A stretch of DNA of 64,000 bases from Paracoccus aurantiacus (GCF_007993065.1 NZ_VOPL01000005.1:1-64000); one strand, 5' to 3'; positions 16,560 through 26,554 are shown, numbered from the stretch's first letter. Notes: generated from the letters alone by a model not told the origin. Numbers and translations are program-made.

Positions 16560-18002
16560 TTACGCCGTTTCCGTTTCGACCATCACGTCGCGCACATCGA
16601 CCAGATGGCCGGCGACCGCAGCGGCGGCGGCCATGACCGGCGACATCAGATGCGTGCGGCCCTTATAGCCCATGCGCCCTTCGAAATTGCGGTTCGAGGT
16701 CGCGGCGCAACGTTCGCCCGGTGCAAGCTGGTCGGGGTTCATGCCAAGGCACATCGAGCAGCCAGCCAGACGCCATTCGAAACCGGCATCGGTGAAGATC
16801 TTGTCCAGACCCTCTTCCTCGGCCTGGGCGCGCACGAGGCCAGACCCCGGCACGACCATGCCACGCACACCGTCGGCCAGCTTCTTGCCCTTCAGGATGC
16901 CGGCGGCGGCGCGCAGATCCTCGATCCGGCCATTGGTGCAGGACCCGATGAACACCGCGTCGATCTTGATGTCGGTCAGCGCCATGCCCGGCGTCAGGCC
17001 CATGTAATCGAGCGAGCGGCGCGCAGCCTCGACCTTGCCGCCGGTGAAATCCTCGGCGGCGGGGACATTGGCGGTGATGGGCAGCACGTCTTCGGGGCTG
17101 GTGCCCCATGTGACGACCGGCGCGATGTCTTCGCCCTTGATGGTGATGACCTTGTCCCAATGCGCGTCGTCATCGGAATAGAGCGTCTTCCACCAGTTCA
17201 GCGCGGCTTCCCATGCGGCACCTTTCGGCGCATGCGGGCGACCGTTGACATAGGCGAAGGTCTTTTCATCGGGCGCGATCAGGCCGGCGCGTGCGCCGCC
17301 TTCGATGGCCATGTTGCAGACCGTCATGCGGCCTTCCATGGACAGGTCGCGGATCGCCTCGCCACAATATTCGATCACATAGCCGGTGCCGCCGGCGGTG
17401 CCGGTCGCGCCGATGACGGACAGGGTGATGTCCTTGGCGGTCACACCGGGGCGCAGCTTGCCGGTGATTTCGACCTTCATGTTCTTCGACTTCTTCTGGA
17501 TCAGCGTCTGGGTGGCCAGAACATGTTCCACCTCGGACGTGCCGATGCCGTGCGCCAGCGCGCCGAACGCGCCATGGGTCGCGGTGTGGCTGTCGCCGCA
17601 GACGACGGTCATGCCGGGCAGGGTCCAGCCCTGTTCGGGGCCGACGATATGAACGATGCCCTGACGCACATCGTTCATCGGATAGTAGTTCAGGCCGAAC
17701 TCTTTCGCGTTCTTGTCCAACTCGGCGACCTGAATGCGGCCTTCGGGGTTTTCGATCCCGTTCACGCGGTCGGCGGTGGTGGGCACGTTGTGGTCCGGGA
17801 CCGCGATGGTCTGATCCGGGCGGCGGACCTTGCGGCCAGCCATGCGCAGACCTTCGAAGGCCTGCGGGCTGGTGACCTCGTGGACCAGATGGCGGTCGAT
17901 ATAGAGGATGCTGGTGCCGTCATCGGTCGTGTCGACGATATGGGCGTCCCAGATTTTATCGTAAAGGGTGCGGGGTTTTCCCGCGTTGGATGGGCCGGTC
18001 AT
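16560..18002 (-). CDS. leuC: 3-isopropylmalate dehydratase large subunit
   Basis: A 480-residue LeuC of the aconitase superfamily that with LeuD isomerises 2- to 3-isopropylmalate. The [4Fe-4S] ligands are visible as cysteines in [17 protein letters not shown] and in [11 protein letters not shown]. Other marks are [10 protein letters not shown] at the N-terminus and [38 protein letters not shown] ribosome site lies 8 bp before the ATG. First structural gene of the leuC-leuD-EEP transcript. Confidence 0.98.
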   Translation of the reverse strand: MTGPSNAGKPRTLYDKIWDAHIVDTTDDGTSILYIDRHLVHEVTSPQAFEGLRMAGRKVRRPDQTIAVPDHNVPTTADRVNGIENPEGRIQVAELDKNAKEFGLNYYPMNDVRQGIVHIVGPEQGWTLPGMTVVCGDSHTATHGAFGALAHGIGTSEVEHVLATQTLIQKKSKNMKVEITGKLRPGVTAKDITLSVIGATGTAGGTGYVIEYCGEAIRDLSMEGRMTVCNMAIEGGARAGLIAPDEKTFAYVNGRPHAPKGAAWEAALNWWKTLYSDDDAHWDKVITIKGEDIAPVVTWGTSPEDVLPITANVPAAEDFTGGKVEAARRSLDYMGLTPGMALTDIKIDAVFIGSCTNGRIEDLRAAAGILKGKKLADGVRGMVVPGSGLVRAQAEEEGLDKIFTDAGFEWRLAGCSMCLGMNPDQLAPGERCAATSNRNFEGRMGYKGRTHLMSPVMAAAAAVAGHLVDVRDVMVETETA

Positions 18003-18353
18003 GGCTGTTCTTCCTCAGGGAATGGCTTGCTGATGCGATTGGTCATGCGGGGTCTTCCCGCCGCCGATCACAGTCGGGCAGTCACGGACAGGCTTTCGCC
18101 ATAGAAGCGGCCCGGCAGGCGGGCGCGGTCGTGAATGTTGAAATAGCGCATCATGGGCGGGGAATTTACGCCTGTGGGGGCGGCGTGGCAAGGGATTCGG
18201 GGCATGCTGGATAAAGCAGAGGGCAGCGACCGGCCCGAGGGTGGGCGTGAAGCGCCCGCCCTGGGGGGCGGGTCGGGCGCTGCCCGGCGGTTCCTGTCGG
18301 GCATGGCTTCGCAGTCTGACGCTTGCGAAGCGCGGCGCATAGGGTGACAAGGG
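18003..18353. other. leuC upstream region
   Basis: 351 bp between the divergent leuC and rluE genes. It contains two consecutive short open frames on the leuC strand (28 codons at 18068-18154, then 15 codons ending in an ATGA overlap with the leuC start) and a GC-rich inverted region around 18240-18300. No leucine-codon run, so a classical leader-peptide attenuator is not evident. Confidence 0.5.
18068..18154 (-). CDS. possible small ORF upstream of leuC
   Basis: A 28-codon frame beginning MMRYFNIHDR, directly upstream of leuC on the same strand. Its composition (aromatics, arginines) looks more protein-like than chance, but there is no strong ribosome site. It could be a small conserved protein or leader; I recognise no family. 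Confidence 0.25.
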   Translation of the reverse strand: MMRYFNIHDRARLPGRFYGESLSVTARL

Positions 18354-18908
18354 ATGATGCTGATCCTGCTGAACAAACCTTACGGCGTGCTGCCGCAATT
18401 CACCGACCAGTCGGCCAATCCACGGCCGACTCTGGCGGATTTCGTTGACGTGAAGGGGGTTTATCCGGCGGGGCGGCTGGATATGGACAGCGAAGGGCTG
18501 ATGCTGCTGACCGATGACGGCAAGTTGCAGGCGCGCATCGCTGACCCGAAGCACAAGATGGAAAAGACCTATCTGGTGCAGGTCGAGGGCGCACCAGATC
18601 AGCCGCAGCTTCAGGCGCTTCGCAAGGGTGTGACGCTGAAGGACGGCCCGACCCTGCCCGCGAAAGCGGACCTGATCGCTGCCCCCGATCTGTGGCCTCG
18701 CGACCCGCCGGTGCGGGAACGCAAGACCGTGCCTGATGCCTGGCTGCGCCTGACCATCCGCGAGGGGCGGAACCGGCAGGTGCGCCGCATGACCGCCGCC
18801 GTGGGCCTGCCGACGCTGCGGCTGGTGCGCTGGCAGGTGGGCGACTGGGTGCTGGACGGCATCGCGCCGGGTGAATGGCGCGAAGCTGGCTCTGCGCTGC
18901 TGCGTTAA
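18354..18908 (+). CDS. rluE: 23S rRNA pseudouridine synthase, RluE-type (RsuA family)
   Basis: A 184-residue pseudouridine synthase of the RsuA/RluB/E/F branch without an S4 domain, as in RluE. The catalytic aspartate is in [18 protein letters not shown] near residue 43, and the C-terminal motif [25 protein letters not shown] is diagnostic. E. coli RluE modifies U2457 of 23S rRNA; the same target is inferred here. The start is ATG 18354 or the next codon, 18357. Stand-alone gene, divergent from leuC. Confidence 0.93.
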   Translation: MMLILLNKPYGVLPQFTDQSANPRPTLADFVDVKGVYPAGRLDMDSEGLMLLTDDGKLQARIADPKHKMEKTYLVQVEGAPDQPQLQALRKGVTLKDGPTLPAKADLIAAPDLWPRDPPVRERKTVPDAWLRLTIREGRNRQVRRMTAAVGLPTLRLVRWQVGDWVLDGIAPGEWREAGSALLR

Positions 18909-18982
18909 CCCATTCTTAACATAGCGCGGGCCGGGGGACGCTGTTTGCGATATGTCCTGCGGATGGTGTGTGGGGTTGTGTC

Positions 18983-20017
18983 ATGTTGATTCTGGCTGGT
19001 TTGATGGGTGCCTTGGCCGCCGGTGCGGCGGTTGAACTGATGTTCAGTCAGGGCGGGTTTCAGGAGTCCGGTCCTGACCAGGATACGGACGAGGACGAGA
19101 TGGGCGCCGAAGCGCCGCCGGACGAGACAGAGGGCGCCGGCACGATCCTCGACAATGTCGATCTTGGCGATCCCGATGCAGAAACGCAGGGCGAAGGCGA
19201 TGCGGGCGATCCGGCGTTTGATCCGGGCGCAGGGGTATCCGATCCCGAAACCGGCGAGGATGGGGCGGAAGCCGGGCTTGACGACGCATCCTCCGGGCAG
19301 ACGATCACCGGGCAAGGCGCGCTTGTCGGCGGGGCCGGCGATGACCGGCTGGAGGGCAGCGACGGCTTTGACGATATGGCAGGCGGCGCGGGCAATGACA
19401 CGCTGATCGGCAATGATGGCGGCGACTGGCTGTATGGCGATGACAGCTATGGCCCCGGCGGCGACGACTGGCTGCATGGCGGGGCGGGCAATGACACGCT
19501 GGCCGGAAATGGCGGCGACGACGCCTTGGCCGGCGATGCGGGCGATGACCGGCTGTTCGGTGGCGAGGGCGACGATTCGCTGGACGGCGGCGACGGCAGT
19601 GACTGGCTTGACGGCAATTCAGGCGATGACTGGCTGGACGGCGGCGCGGGCGATGACGACCTTGCCGGCGGGCTGGGCAATGACACCTTGTCCGGCGGCG
19701 CGGGCGCGGATTCGCTGCATGGCGGCGCGGGCGATGATGCGCTGCTGGGCGGTGCGGGCGACTGGCTGGACGGCAATGACGGCGATGACCGCTTTGTCAT
19801 CGCCTATGATCCGGCCGAAACCGGGCTTGTCCATATCGGCGATTACGGCGCGGGCGACCGGATCGAGATCGAAGTCGGCCATCGCGATGCCGTTCTGAGC
19901 ATAACCGAGGCAGAGGGCCATGCCACCGTGCTGGTCGATGGTCAGCCGGTCGTGCAGGTCCTGAACGGGGCGGGACTGAAGCTGGCCGATATTGCGCTGA
20001 TCCACCCCGGACTATAG
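18983..20017 (+). CDS. RTX calcium-binding repeat protein with N-terminal membrane segment
   Basis: About 344 residues. It starts with a short hydrophobic segment (MLILAGLMGALAAGAAVELMF), then a very acidic linker of ~90 residues, then about fifteen glycine-aspartate nonapeptide repeats of the GGxGxDxLx type from about residue 105 to 270, and a closing beta domain (FVIAYDPAETG ... HIGDYGAGDRIEIEV). Such repeats fold on binding calcium outside the cell. Typical RTX proteins lack a signal and leave through a type I exporter by a C-terminal signal; here an N-terminal anchor is present and no exporter genes are adjacent. No catalytic domain is visible. Start chosen at the ATG that gives the membrane segment; an in-frame codon at 18968 is possible. 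Confidence 0.85.
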   Translation: MLILAGLMGALAAGAAVELMFSQGGFQESGPDQDTDEDEMGAEAPPDETEGAGTILDNVDLGDPDAETQGEGDAGDPAFDPGAGVSDPETGEDGAEAGLDDASSGQTITGQGALVGGAGDDRLEGSDGFDDMAGGAGNDTLIGNDGGDWLYGDDSYGPGGDDWLHGGAGNDTLAGNGGDDALAGDAGDDRLFGGEGDDSLDGGDGSDWLDGNSGDDWLDGGAGDDDLAGGLGNDTLSGGAGADSLHGGAGDDALLGGAGDWLDGNDGDDRFVIAYDPAETGLVHIGDYGAGDRIEIEVGHRDAVLSITEAEGHATVLVDGQPVVQVLNGAGLKLADIALIHPGL

Positions 20018-20165
20018 GACGCGGCACTTCAAGGCTTTCTTTTTGCGGCAGGATTCAGTATAGCCGCGCGTCCGCTGGCGAAATCCGGCGGCAAGCCTCC
20101 ACGGGCCAGTGCTGGACGACATCCCGGCCTGCGCCATAACCCCTTGATTCCGAAAGGAGACCCCG

Positions 20166-20435
20166 ATGTCGATTACGGTAGAAGAAAAGAATCGCCTGAT
20201 GAAGGAATATGCGACGAAGGAAGGCGATACCGGTTCGCCCGAAGTTCAGGTCGCGATTCTGACCTCGCGCATTTCCACCCTGACCGAGCACTTCAAGACC
20301 CACAAGAAGGACAACCACAGCCGTCGTGGCCTTCTGAAGCTGGTCGCACAGCGCCGCAAGCTGCTGGACTATCTGAAGGGCAAGGAAGAGGCCCGGTATC
20401 AGGATCTCATCAAGCGTCTGGGCATCCGCCGCTAA
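20166..20435 (+). CDS. rpsO: 30S ribosomal protein S15
   Basis: An 89-residue S15, the standard length. Marks are [17 protein letters not shown] and [25 protein letters not shown], which bind 16S rRNA helix 22 and S6/S18. AAGGAGA stands 6 bp before the ATG. In many bacteria rpsO is followed by pnp; here four unrelated genes lie between them. A terminator follows. Confidence 0.99.
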   Translation: MSITVEEKNRLMKEYATKEGDTGSPEVQVAILTSRISTLTEHFKTHKKDNHSRRGLLKLVAQRRKLLDYLKGKEEARYQDLIKRLGIRR

Positions 20436-20456
20436 GACGCCGAGATGATCGAGAAT

Positions 20457-20487
20457 TGCGCCCGTGGCATCCGCTGCGGGCGTTTTT
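20457..20487 (+). terminator. intrinsic terminator of rpsO
   Basis: Stem CGCCCG (20459-20464) with CGGGCG (20477-20482), then five T, 22 bp after the rpsO stop. It also separates rpsO from the convergent histidine phosphatase gene. Confidence 0.85.
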
Positions 20488-20496
20488 CATTGTGTA

Positions 20497-21087
20497 TCAG
20501 TCGCTTAGCGTTTCCATCGGCTGCCAGCCCAACGCCGCCTTGCGGCTGAGAATGTCGAAGCCGAACCAGTTGCCGCCTCCGCCCGGTCCCTGATCGAAGC
20601 GCCGGTCGATGGCCTCCTGCGCCAGCGCGCAGTAAAGCAGGGTGCCGACGCCGCCGTGGCCGACGAACAGGACGTCGCCGGTATCGTGGCCGGCAAGGAC
20701 CGCTTCGACCTCGGACAGGATGCGGGCCTGCGCGGCGCGGGCGGGTTCCCAGCCGCGGATGCTGTCGTCGGGGCGGGCGAAGAAGGCATCTGCCATCGCC
20801 TCGAATTCCGGCGGTGGCAGGAAGCCGGTGGCGCTGCGGTCGTTTTCGTGCATCAGCGGGCGGATTTCCAGTTGCAGGCCAAGGGCGCGGGCCAGCGGTT
20901 CGGCGGTTTCCACGGCCTTGACCTCGGCGCTGCTGATGATGCGGCTGGTGCCGGACAAAAGGCCCGGCGCTGCGGCAAGGGCTGCGACACGGGCGCGGCC
21001 GGTGTCGTTCAGTGTCCAGCGGGGCACGTCGCGGTCGGGATCGACCTGAACCTGCGGATGGGTCAGATAGCGGGCGGTTCCGGGCAT
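20497..21087 (-). CDS. histidine phosphatase family protein (atypical N-terminus)
   Basis: A 196-residue member of the histidine phosphatase superfamily: RIISSAEVKAVETAEPLA, the proton-donor region MHENDRSATGFLPP and VLFVGHGGVGTLLYCAL with the second histidine. The N-terminal RHG that normally carries the phosphorylated histidine reads YLTHPQVQVDP here, so the nucleophile would be the histidine of THP; this variant occurs in a known subgroup. Substrate unknown. Start 21087 is preceded by AGGTGA 5 bp upstream; it lies just after the YdeI-like gene with which it forms an operon. Confidence 0.82.
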   Translation of the reverse strand: MPGTARYLTHPQVQVDPDRDVPRWTLNDTGRARVAALAAAPGLLSGTSRIISSAEVKAVETAEPLARALGLQLEIRPLMHENDRSATGFLPPPEFEAMADAFFARPDDSIRGWEPARAAQARILSEVEAVLAGHDTGDVLFVGHGGVGTLLYCALAQEAIDRRFDQGPGGGGNWFGFDILSRKAALGWQPMETLSD

Positions 21088-21091
21088 TCTG

Positions 21092-21703
21092 TCACCTGTC
21101 ATGCATGCCTTTGCCCGCAAGGATGCTGGGCGCGGCCTTCTCGATCCGGTCGGTGCGGGTCTTTGACTGCTTGGCGGTCGAGAAATGCAGCACCCAGCCG
21201 CGCTGGCGACCGGGGGTCAGACCTTCGAACGCGTCACGGAAGGCGTCGTCGCTGTCCAGCTTGTCGACGAGTTCATCGGGATATTCCAGATCGTCCTTGG
21301 GCAGATCAACCTTGAGGCCCTTTTCCTCGATCCCCATCGCCTCGGCGATATAGGCGCGCAGGGTCTTTTCCGCCGCCCTGATCTGGGAGGTATCGGTGAA
21401 GTTGACGACCCGAGAGCTGCGGGAATTTTCGCCCGGCGGTTCAAGAATGCCTTCGGGGTCGTTCATCAGCACGCCCTTGAAGAAGCCAAGCGCGGCGCGG
21501 TCCTTGAAGCCCCAGATGATCGCGACATTGCCCCCATGCGCGGTATAGACGGGCGAGGACCATTTGAATGTCTCGGTCAGGCCGCAATCCAGAAGGATCG
21601 CGCGCAGGACCAGCAATTCGTCGCGCCAATTGTCGAGATGAGAGAAGAAGGCGTCGAGCCTGACCTGATCGGCGGGCTTCGATTTGGCGGCGGTCTTGGA
21701 CAT
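21092..21703 (-). CDS. YdeI/OmpD-associated family protein (DUF1801 plus OmdA)
   Basis: A 203-residue protein with an N-terminal DUF1801 domain (about 15-120; LDCGLTETFKWSSPVYTAHGGNVAIIWGFKDRAALGFFKG) and a C-terminal bacteriocin-protection OmdA-like domain (about 135-200; LPKDDLEYPDELVDKLDSDDAFRDAFEGLTPGRQRGWVLHFSTAKQSKTRTDRIEKA, here shown as landmarks). Members are widespread; their biochemical function is not settled, some being linked to resistance to polymyxin or bacteriocins. Cytoplasmic. First gene of a pair with the histidine phosphatase. Confidence 0.85.
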   Translation of the reverse strand: MSKTAAKSKPADQVRLDAFFSHLDNWRDELLVLRAILLDCGLTETFKWSSPVYTAHGGNVAIIWGFKDRAALGFFKGVLMNDPEGILEPPGENSRSSRVVNFTDTSQIRAAEKTLRAYIAEAMGIEEKGLKVDLPKDDLEYPDELVDKLDSDDAFRDAFEGLTPGRQRGWVLHFSTAKQSKTRTDRIEKAAPSILAGKGMHDR

Positions 21704-21873
21704 TATGGCGATCCTTTTTCGGGAAGTTTGTCAGCCAGCGCGAGCGCTGTCCATGACCGCTTTTCGTCGCGCGAATCGAAAATTTATGGTATGATTTCAG
21801 GGCTTAACACCAATTGAAAGGCGCGTGCCGCCCGGACGCTTAGCCGGAGTCGCGGCGGGCGGTCGTTATTGTC

Positions 21874-22473
21874 ATGAAAACCCTCTCTTCCCTTATCGCG
21901 GCGGGTGCGCTGCTGGCTGGCTGCACATCGCCCGATCAATCGCTGTTTCTGTATCAGCTTCCCTATCAGCCCGGATCGACCGTGGGGGTCTGGCAGGACC
22001 ATACCACCCATTCCGGGGGCGAATTCGCCATCGACATGGCCGGAACGAACGGCAGCACGACCTATAATGTCGTCGCCGCGCGGCCCGGCATCGTGCGGTT
22101 CATCGAGGAGACGAACACCCAGAACTGCGCCTCGGGCTGTCCGAACAACTATGTCTGGATCCAGCATGTGCCGGGGCTGGAATGGACGAAATATTCCCAT
22201 CTTGCCACCGGATCGGTCAGTGCCGCCGGGCTTTCGGTCGGCGACGATGTGGCGATGGGGCAGGTGATCGGGGTCGAATCGAATATCGGCATGGCGCAGG
22301 GCAGCAATGATGGCCGGCATCTGCATTTCGAGGTCCGCGAGGTGCCGGCAGGGTCCGCGCCGGGTCCGCTGGCGGGCGATATGCCCGGAACCATGCGCGT
22401 CCCGCGCTTCTGCATTCCGGGTCAGGTGCTGGTGAAGGGCGAGATTTACACGGCGCAGGCCTGCAATTTCTGA
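21874..22473 (+). CDS. M23 family metallopeptidase lipoprotein
   Basis: A 199-residue protein with a lipoprotein signal: hydrophobic SLIAAGALLAGC, lipobox LAGC with Cys17. The LytM/M23 zinc site is visible as HSGGEFAID (first His and Asp) and GRHLHFEVRE (HxH). Such enzymes cut peptidoglycan cross-links or act as amidase activators when the site is degenerate; here all metal ligands appear present. The cysteines NCASGCPNN may form a disulfide loop. Outer-membrane or periplasmic anchoring is inferred from the lipobox. Confidence 0.87.
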   Translation: MKTLSSLIAAGALLAGCTSPDQSLFLYQLPYQPGSTVGVWQDHTTHSGGEFAIDMAGTNGSTTYNVVAARPGIVRFIEETNTQNCASGCPNNYVWIQHVPGLEWTKYSHLATGSVSAAGLSVGDDVAMGQVIGVESNIGMAQGSNDGRHLHFEVREVPAGSAPGPLAGDMPGTMRVPRFCIPGQVLVKGEIYTAQACNF

Positions 22474-22501
22474 CGCCCCCACAAGTCCCCGGAACGCGGT
22501 C

Positions 22502-22535
22502 CCGCCCGCGCCTGATTTCACGCAGGCTCGGGCGG
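22502..22535. terminator. strong hairpin after M23 gene
   Basis: CCGCCCG (22502-22508) pairs with CGGGCGG (22529-22535), and an inner GCCTG/CAGGC pair extends the stem. There is no long T-run after it; a probable terminator or mRNA-stabilising hairpin 28 bp past the M23 stop. Confidence 0.5.
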
Positions 22536-22652
22536 CGCTGTCCGGGACGTTTTGACCAAATCCCCACAGCAAACGGAAAAATCTTCCGGGTGGCCTTCGG
22601 CTTCTGACGTTTTTGTGAAACAAGCAAAGAAATTATTGGCAAGGAGGCTTTC

Positions 22653-24107
22653 ATGGCAACCGGAATCTGGATCAGCCTGGCGGCGTATTTTCTGCTGATG
22701 CTCGGCATCGGCGTTTATGCGTGGCGCAAATCAACCTCGAATTCAGAAGAATACATGCTGGGCGGGCGCAACCTGCCGCCTTCCGTTGCGGCGCTGTCGG
22801 CGGGTGCGTCGGATATGAGCGGCTGGCTGTTGCTGGGTCTGCCGGGCGCGCTGTTCGTGTCGGGCCTGTCGCAAAGCTGGATCGGGATCGGGCTGTTCAT
22901 CGGGGCCTGGGTCAACTGGGTCGTCGTGGCCCCGCGCCTGCGCCAGCAGACCGAGGAATATGATAACAGCCTGACCATCCCCGGATTTCTGGGCAATCGC
23001 TTTCCGTCGCAGGCGCGCCTGCTGCGGATCGTGTCGGCCATCGTGATCGTGGTGTTCTTCGCGGTTTACACGGCATCGGGCCTTGTCGGCGGCGGCAAGC
23101 TGTTCGTCAGCGCGTTCAATGGCGGCTATATGTCCGGCGTGCTGCTGACGCTGGGGATCGTCATGGTCTATACCGTCATGGGCGGCTTTCTGGCGGTGTC
23201 GCTGACCGATTTCGTGCAGGGCATCATCATGATGCTGGCGCTGGTCATCATGCCCATCGTCATTCTGACGACCGGGCAGGGCGACGGCATCGCAACCGCC
23301 GCCGACCGCCTGCGCGAGGCGGTGGGGCCGGACTATCTGTCACTGACGGCGGGGCTGACCTTCATGGGCTGGCTGTCGGCGGTGGCCTGGGGCCTGGGCT
23401 ATTTCGGGCAGCCGCATATCATCGTGCGTTTCATGGCCATTCGCAGCGTCAAGGAAGTGCCGACCGCGCGCAATATCGGGATGAGCTGGATGGCGGTGTC
23501 GCTGATCGGCGCGATCTCGCTGGGGATCTTCGGGCGCGCCTATGCCGAAAGGAACGGGCTGGAGGTCGCGGACCCGGAAACCATCTTCATCATCCTGTCG
23601 AACCTGCTGTTCCACCCGCTGGTGACGGGCTTCCTGTATGCGGCATTGCTGGCCGCGATCATGTCCACGGTGTCCAGCCAGCTGCTGGTCGCGTCATCCT
23701 CGTTGACCGAGGATATTTACCACACCGTCTTCAAGCGCGATGCGACGGACAGGGAGCTGGTGACAGTCGGGCGGATTGCGGTGCTGCTGGTGGGGCTGGT
23801 CGCGGTGGTCATCGCCTCGAACCCCGATGCGCAGGTGCTGGGGCTGGTGTCCAACGCATGGGCCGGTTTTGGCGCGGCCTTCGGTCCGCTGATCATCCTT
23901 GCGCTGACATGGAAGCGGATGACCGGCGCGGGCGCGGTTGCGGGCCTGATCGTGGGTGCCGTCGTGGTCGGCGTCTGGATCATGCTGGGGCTTAGCAGCA
24001 CGCTGTATGAGATCGTGCCCGGCTTTATCGCCGCATGGATCGCGATTGTCGTCGTCAGCAACATGACCCCCGATACCGGCGAATACCGCGCGCCGAAAAC
24101 GGTCTGA
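22653..24107 (+). CDS. putP: sodium/proline symporter
   Basis: A 484-residue member of the sodium:solute symporter family with about 13 helices. Landmarks of PutP are SEEYMLGGRNLPPSVAALSAGASDMSGWLLLGLPGALF, the sodium-site helix and GLGYFGQPHIIVRFMAI. It imports proline with Na+. A strong AAGGAGG ribosome site lies before the ATG. A hairpin follows the gene at 24134-24158. No putA dehydrogenase is nearby. Confidence 0.94.
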   Translation: MATGIWISLAAYFLLMLGIGVYAWRKSTSNSEEYMLGGRNLPPSVAALSAGASDMSGWLLLGLPGALFVSGLSQSWIGIGLFIGAWVNWVVVAPRLRQQTEEYDNSLTIPGFLGNRFPSQARLLRIVSAIVIVVFFAVYTASGLVGGGKLFVSAFNGGYMSGVLLTLGIVMVYTVMGGFLAVSLTDFVQGIIMMLALVIMPIVILTTGQGDGIATAADRLREAVGPDYLSLTAGLTFMGWLSAVAWGLGYFGQPHIIVRFMAIRSVKEVPTARNIGMSWMAVSLIGAISLGIFGRAYAERNGLEVADPETIFIILSNLLFHPLVTGFLYAALLAAIMSTVSSQLLVASSSLTEDIYHTVFKRDATDRELVTVGRIAVLLVGLVAVVIASNPDAQVLGLVSNAWAGFGAAFGPLIILALTWKRMTGAGAVAGLIVGAVVVGVWIMLGLSSTLYEIVPGFIAAWIAIVVVSNMTPDTGEYRAPKTV

Positions 24108-24133
24108 TCCGGGGCATCCGTTCCTGGCTTTGG

Positions 24134-24158
24134 CGCCCGTCCCGCATCGGGGCGGGCG
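24134..24158. terminator. hairpin after putP
   Basis: An 11-bp stem (24134-24144 with 24148-24158, one T-G wobble) and a 3-base loop, 27 bp after the putP stop. No T-run of note; likely separates putP from pnp transcription. Confidence 0.5.
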
Positions 24159-24302
24159 TCTGGCATTTCCCCGCAGGCGCGGCCCGGCGACACTTCCCAA
24201 AGCCCTTGATTTCCTGTAAGGCCCCCCAATCTGTGACGTAACGCCCGGCCCCGGGGCGACGCATAAGGATAGGGGCGGCGGCAATGGGGCCGCCAAAAAC
24301 AC

Positions 24303-24329
24303 GGCGCGGCCGGAGGGCCGGTGCGCGCC
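24303..24329 (+). promoter_or_regulatory. stem-loop in the pnp leader
   Basis: GGCGCG (24303-24308) pairs with CGCGCC (24324-24329), with an inner CCGG/CCGG helix, ending a few bases before the AGAGGA ribosome site of pnp. In E. coli the pnp leader forms a hairpin cut by RNase III as part of autoregulation; a similar role here is inference from position. The rest of 24159-24302 shows no gene. Confidence 0.4.
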
Positions 24330-24342
24330 CAGAGGATATACG

Positions 24343-26484
24343 ATGTTTGATGAAGTGAAGAAATCGATCCAGTGGGGGCCGGAAACGCTGACCCTGGAAA
24401 CGGGCAAGGTTGCGCGTCAGGCTGACGGCAGCGTCATCGCCACGCTGGGCGAAACCAGCGTCATGGCCAACGTGACCTTTGCGAAAGAACCGAAGCCGGG
24501 TCAGGACTTTTTCCCGCTGACGGTTCACTATCAGGAAAAATACTATGCCGCCGGCAAGATTCCGGGCGGCTTCTTCAAGCGCGAGGCGCGCCCGACCGAG
24601 AAAGAGACGCTGACCGCGCGTCTGATCGACCGTCCCTGCCGCCCGCTGTTCGCGCCGGGCTTCAAGAACGAAGTTCTGGTCATGTGCACCGTGCTGTCGC
24701 ACGATCTGGTCAACGATCCCGACGTCGTCGCCATGATCGCCGCATCCGCTGCGCTGACGATTTCCGGCGTTCCCTTCATGGGCCCGATCGGTGCGGCCCG
24801 CGTTGGTTTTGCGGATGGCGAATATGTGCTGAACCCCGAAGTTCAGGACATGGACCAGCTGCGCAACAACCCCGAGCAGCGTCTGGACCTTGTCGTCGCC
24901 GGCACCAAGGACGCCGTGATGATGGTCGAATCGGAAGCTTACGAGCTGACCGAGGAAGAAATGCTGGGCGCGGTCAAGTTCGGCCATGAACAGATGCAGC
25001 CGGTCATCGACCTGATCATCGACTTCGCGGAAGCCGCCGCGAAAGAGCCGTTCGACTTCGAGTCGCCGGATTATTCGGCGCTCTATGCCCGTGTGAAGGA
25101 TCTGGGTGAGGCCGATATGCGCGCCGCCTATGCCATTCTGGACAAGGGCGACCGTCGCGACGCCATCGACGCGGCCAAGGAAAAGATCGTTGCCGGTCTG
25201 AACGAGGATGAACTGGCGGATGCCAATCTGGGTTCGGCGCTGAAAAAGCTGGAATCGGCGATTCTGCGCGGTGACGTGGTTGCCAATGGCAAGCGCATCG
25301 ACGGCCGCGACACCAAGACCGTGCGCGGGATCGACTGCGAAGTGGGCGTGCTGCCGCGGACCCATGGCTCGGCCCTGTTCACCCGTGGGGAAACGCAGGC
25401 GCTGGTCGTGACCACGCTGGGCACCGGCGATGACGAACAGATCATCGACGCGCTGCATGGCAACTTCCGCAGCAATTTCCTGCTGCATTACAACTTCCCG
25501 CCCTATTCGGTCGGCGAGGTTGGCCGCGTGGGTTCGCCCGGTCGCCGCGAAATCGGTCACGGCAAGCTGGCTTGGCGTGCGCTGCAGGCTGTTCTGCCCG
25601 CCGCCACCGACTTCCCCTATACCATCCGCGTCGTCTCCGAGATCACCGAATCGAACGGCTCTTCGTCGATGGCGTCTGTCTGCGGCGGCTCGCTGTCGAT
25701 GATGGATGCGGGTGTTCCGCTGAAGGCGCCGGTGGCTGGTGTCGCCATGGGTCTGATCCTGGAAGATGATGGCAAATACGCCGTTCTGACCGACATTCTG
25801 GGCGACGAAGACCACTTGGGCGACATGGACTTCAAGGTCGCCGGGACCGAGAAGGGCATCACCAGCCTGCAGATGGACATCAAGGTTGCGGGCATCACGC
25901 CCGAGATCATGCAGCAGGCGCTGTCGCAGGCGAAAGACGGCCGGATGCACATCCTGGCCGAGATGGGCAAAGCCCTGACCGAAGGCCGCCGCGAGTTCAG
26001 CGAACACGCCCCGCGCATCGAAACGATGCAGATCCCGACCGACAAGATCCGCGAAGTGATCGGTTCGGGCGGGAAGGTCATCCGCGAGATCGTGGAAGTT
26101 TCCGGCGCCAAGGTCGACATCAACGACGACGGCACCATCAAGATCGCATCCGCAAACGGCGAGTCGATCAAGAAAGCCTACGAGATGATCCACTCGATCG
26201 TCGCGGAGCCGGAAGAAGGCCAGATCTACACCGGCAAGGTGGTGAAGCTGGTCGATTTCGGTGCTTTCGTGAACTTCTTCGGCAAGCGCGACGGTCTGGT
26301 CCACGTGTCCCAGATCGCCAACAAGCGTCTGGGTCACCCGAACGAGCTGCTGAAGGAAGGCCAGGAAGTGAAAGTGAAGCTTCTGGGCTTTGACGACCGC
26401 GGCAAGGTGCGCCTTGGCATGAAGATGGTCGATCAGGAAACCGGCGAGGAAGTTACCGAAGCCAAGGAAGAAACCGCCGAATAA
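24343..26484 (+). CDS. pnp: polynucleotide phosphorylase
   Basis: A 713-residue PNPase, full length. Order of domains: first RNase PH domain (about 5-140), helical linker, second RNase PH domain (about 300-550, with the catalytic region around [23 protein letters not shown] and [17 protein letters not shown]), KH domain ([15 protein letters not shown] near 570) and S1 domain ([28 protein letters not shown] near 630). It degrades RNA 3' to 5' phosphorolytically within the degradosome. An AGAGGA site precedes the ATG. Confidence 0.99.
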   Translation: MFDEVKKSIQWGPETLTLETGKVARQADGSVIATLGETSVMANVTFAKEPKPGQDFFPLTVHYQEKYYAAGKIPGGFFKREARPTEKETLTARLIDRPCRPLFAPGFKNEVLVMCTVLSHDLVNDPDVVAMIAASAALTISGVPFMGPIGAARVGFADGEYVLNPEVQDMDQLRNNPEQRLDLVVAGTKDAVMMVESEAYELTEEEMLGAVKFGHEQMQPVIDLIIDFAEAAAKEPFDFESPDYSALYARVKDLGEADMRAAYAILDKGDRRDAIDAAKEKIVAGLNEDELADANLGSALKKLESAILRGDVVANGKRIDGRDTKTVRGIDCEVGVLPRTHGSALFTRGETQALVVTTLGTGDDEQIIDALHGNFRSNFLLHYNFPPYSVGEVGRVGSPGRREIGHGKLAWRALQAVLPAATDFPYTIRVVSEITESNGSSSMASVCGGSLSMMDAGVPLKAPVAGVAMGLILEDDGKYAVLTDILGDEDHLGDMDFKVAGTEKGITSLQMDIKVAGITPEIMQQALSQAKDGRMHILAEMGKALTEGRREFSEHAPRIETMQIPTDKIREVIGSGGKVIREIVEVSGAKVDINDDGTIKIASANGESIKKAYEMIHSIVAEPEEGQIYTGKVVKLVDFGAFVNFFGKRDGLVHVSQIANKRLGHPNELLKEGQEVKVKLLGFDDRGKVRLGMKMVDQETGEEVTEAKEETAE

Positions 26485-26554
26485 TCGGCGCGGCTTCTTG
26501 AATGTTCAGGCCGGTCCGGGGATGCTCGGGCCGGCCATTTTCTTGAGGATTTCG

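Noticed and set aside
16605..18104. 499-codon open frame antisense to leuC
   Set aside because: leuC is certain; antisense frame has shadow composition.
24055..26337. 760-codon open frame antisense to pnp
   Set aside because: Overlaps an unmistakable pnp on the other strand; arises from GC-rich third-position bias. Composition (many H, D, R, Q) is that of a shadow.
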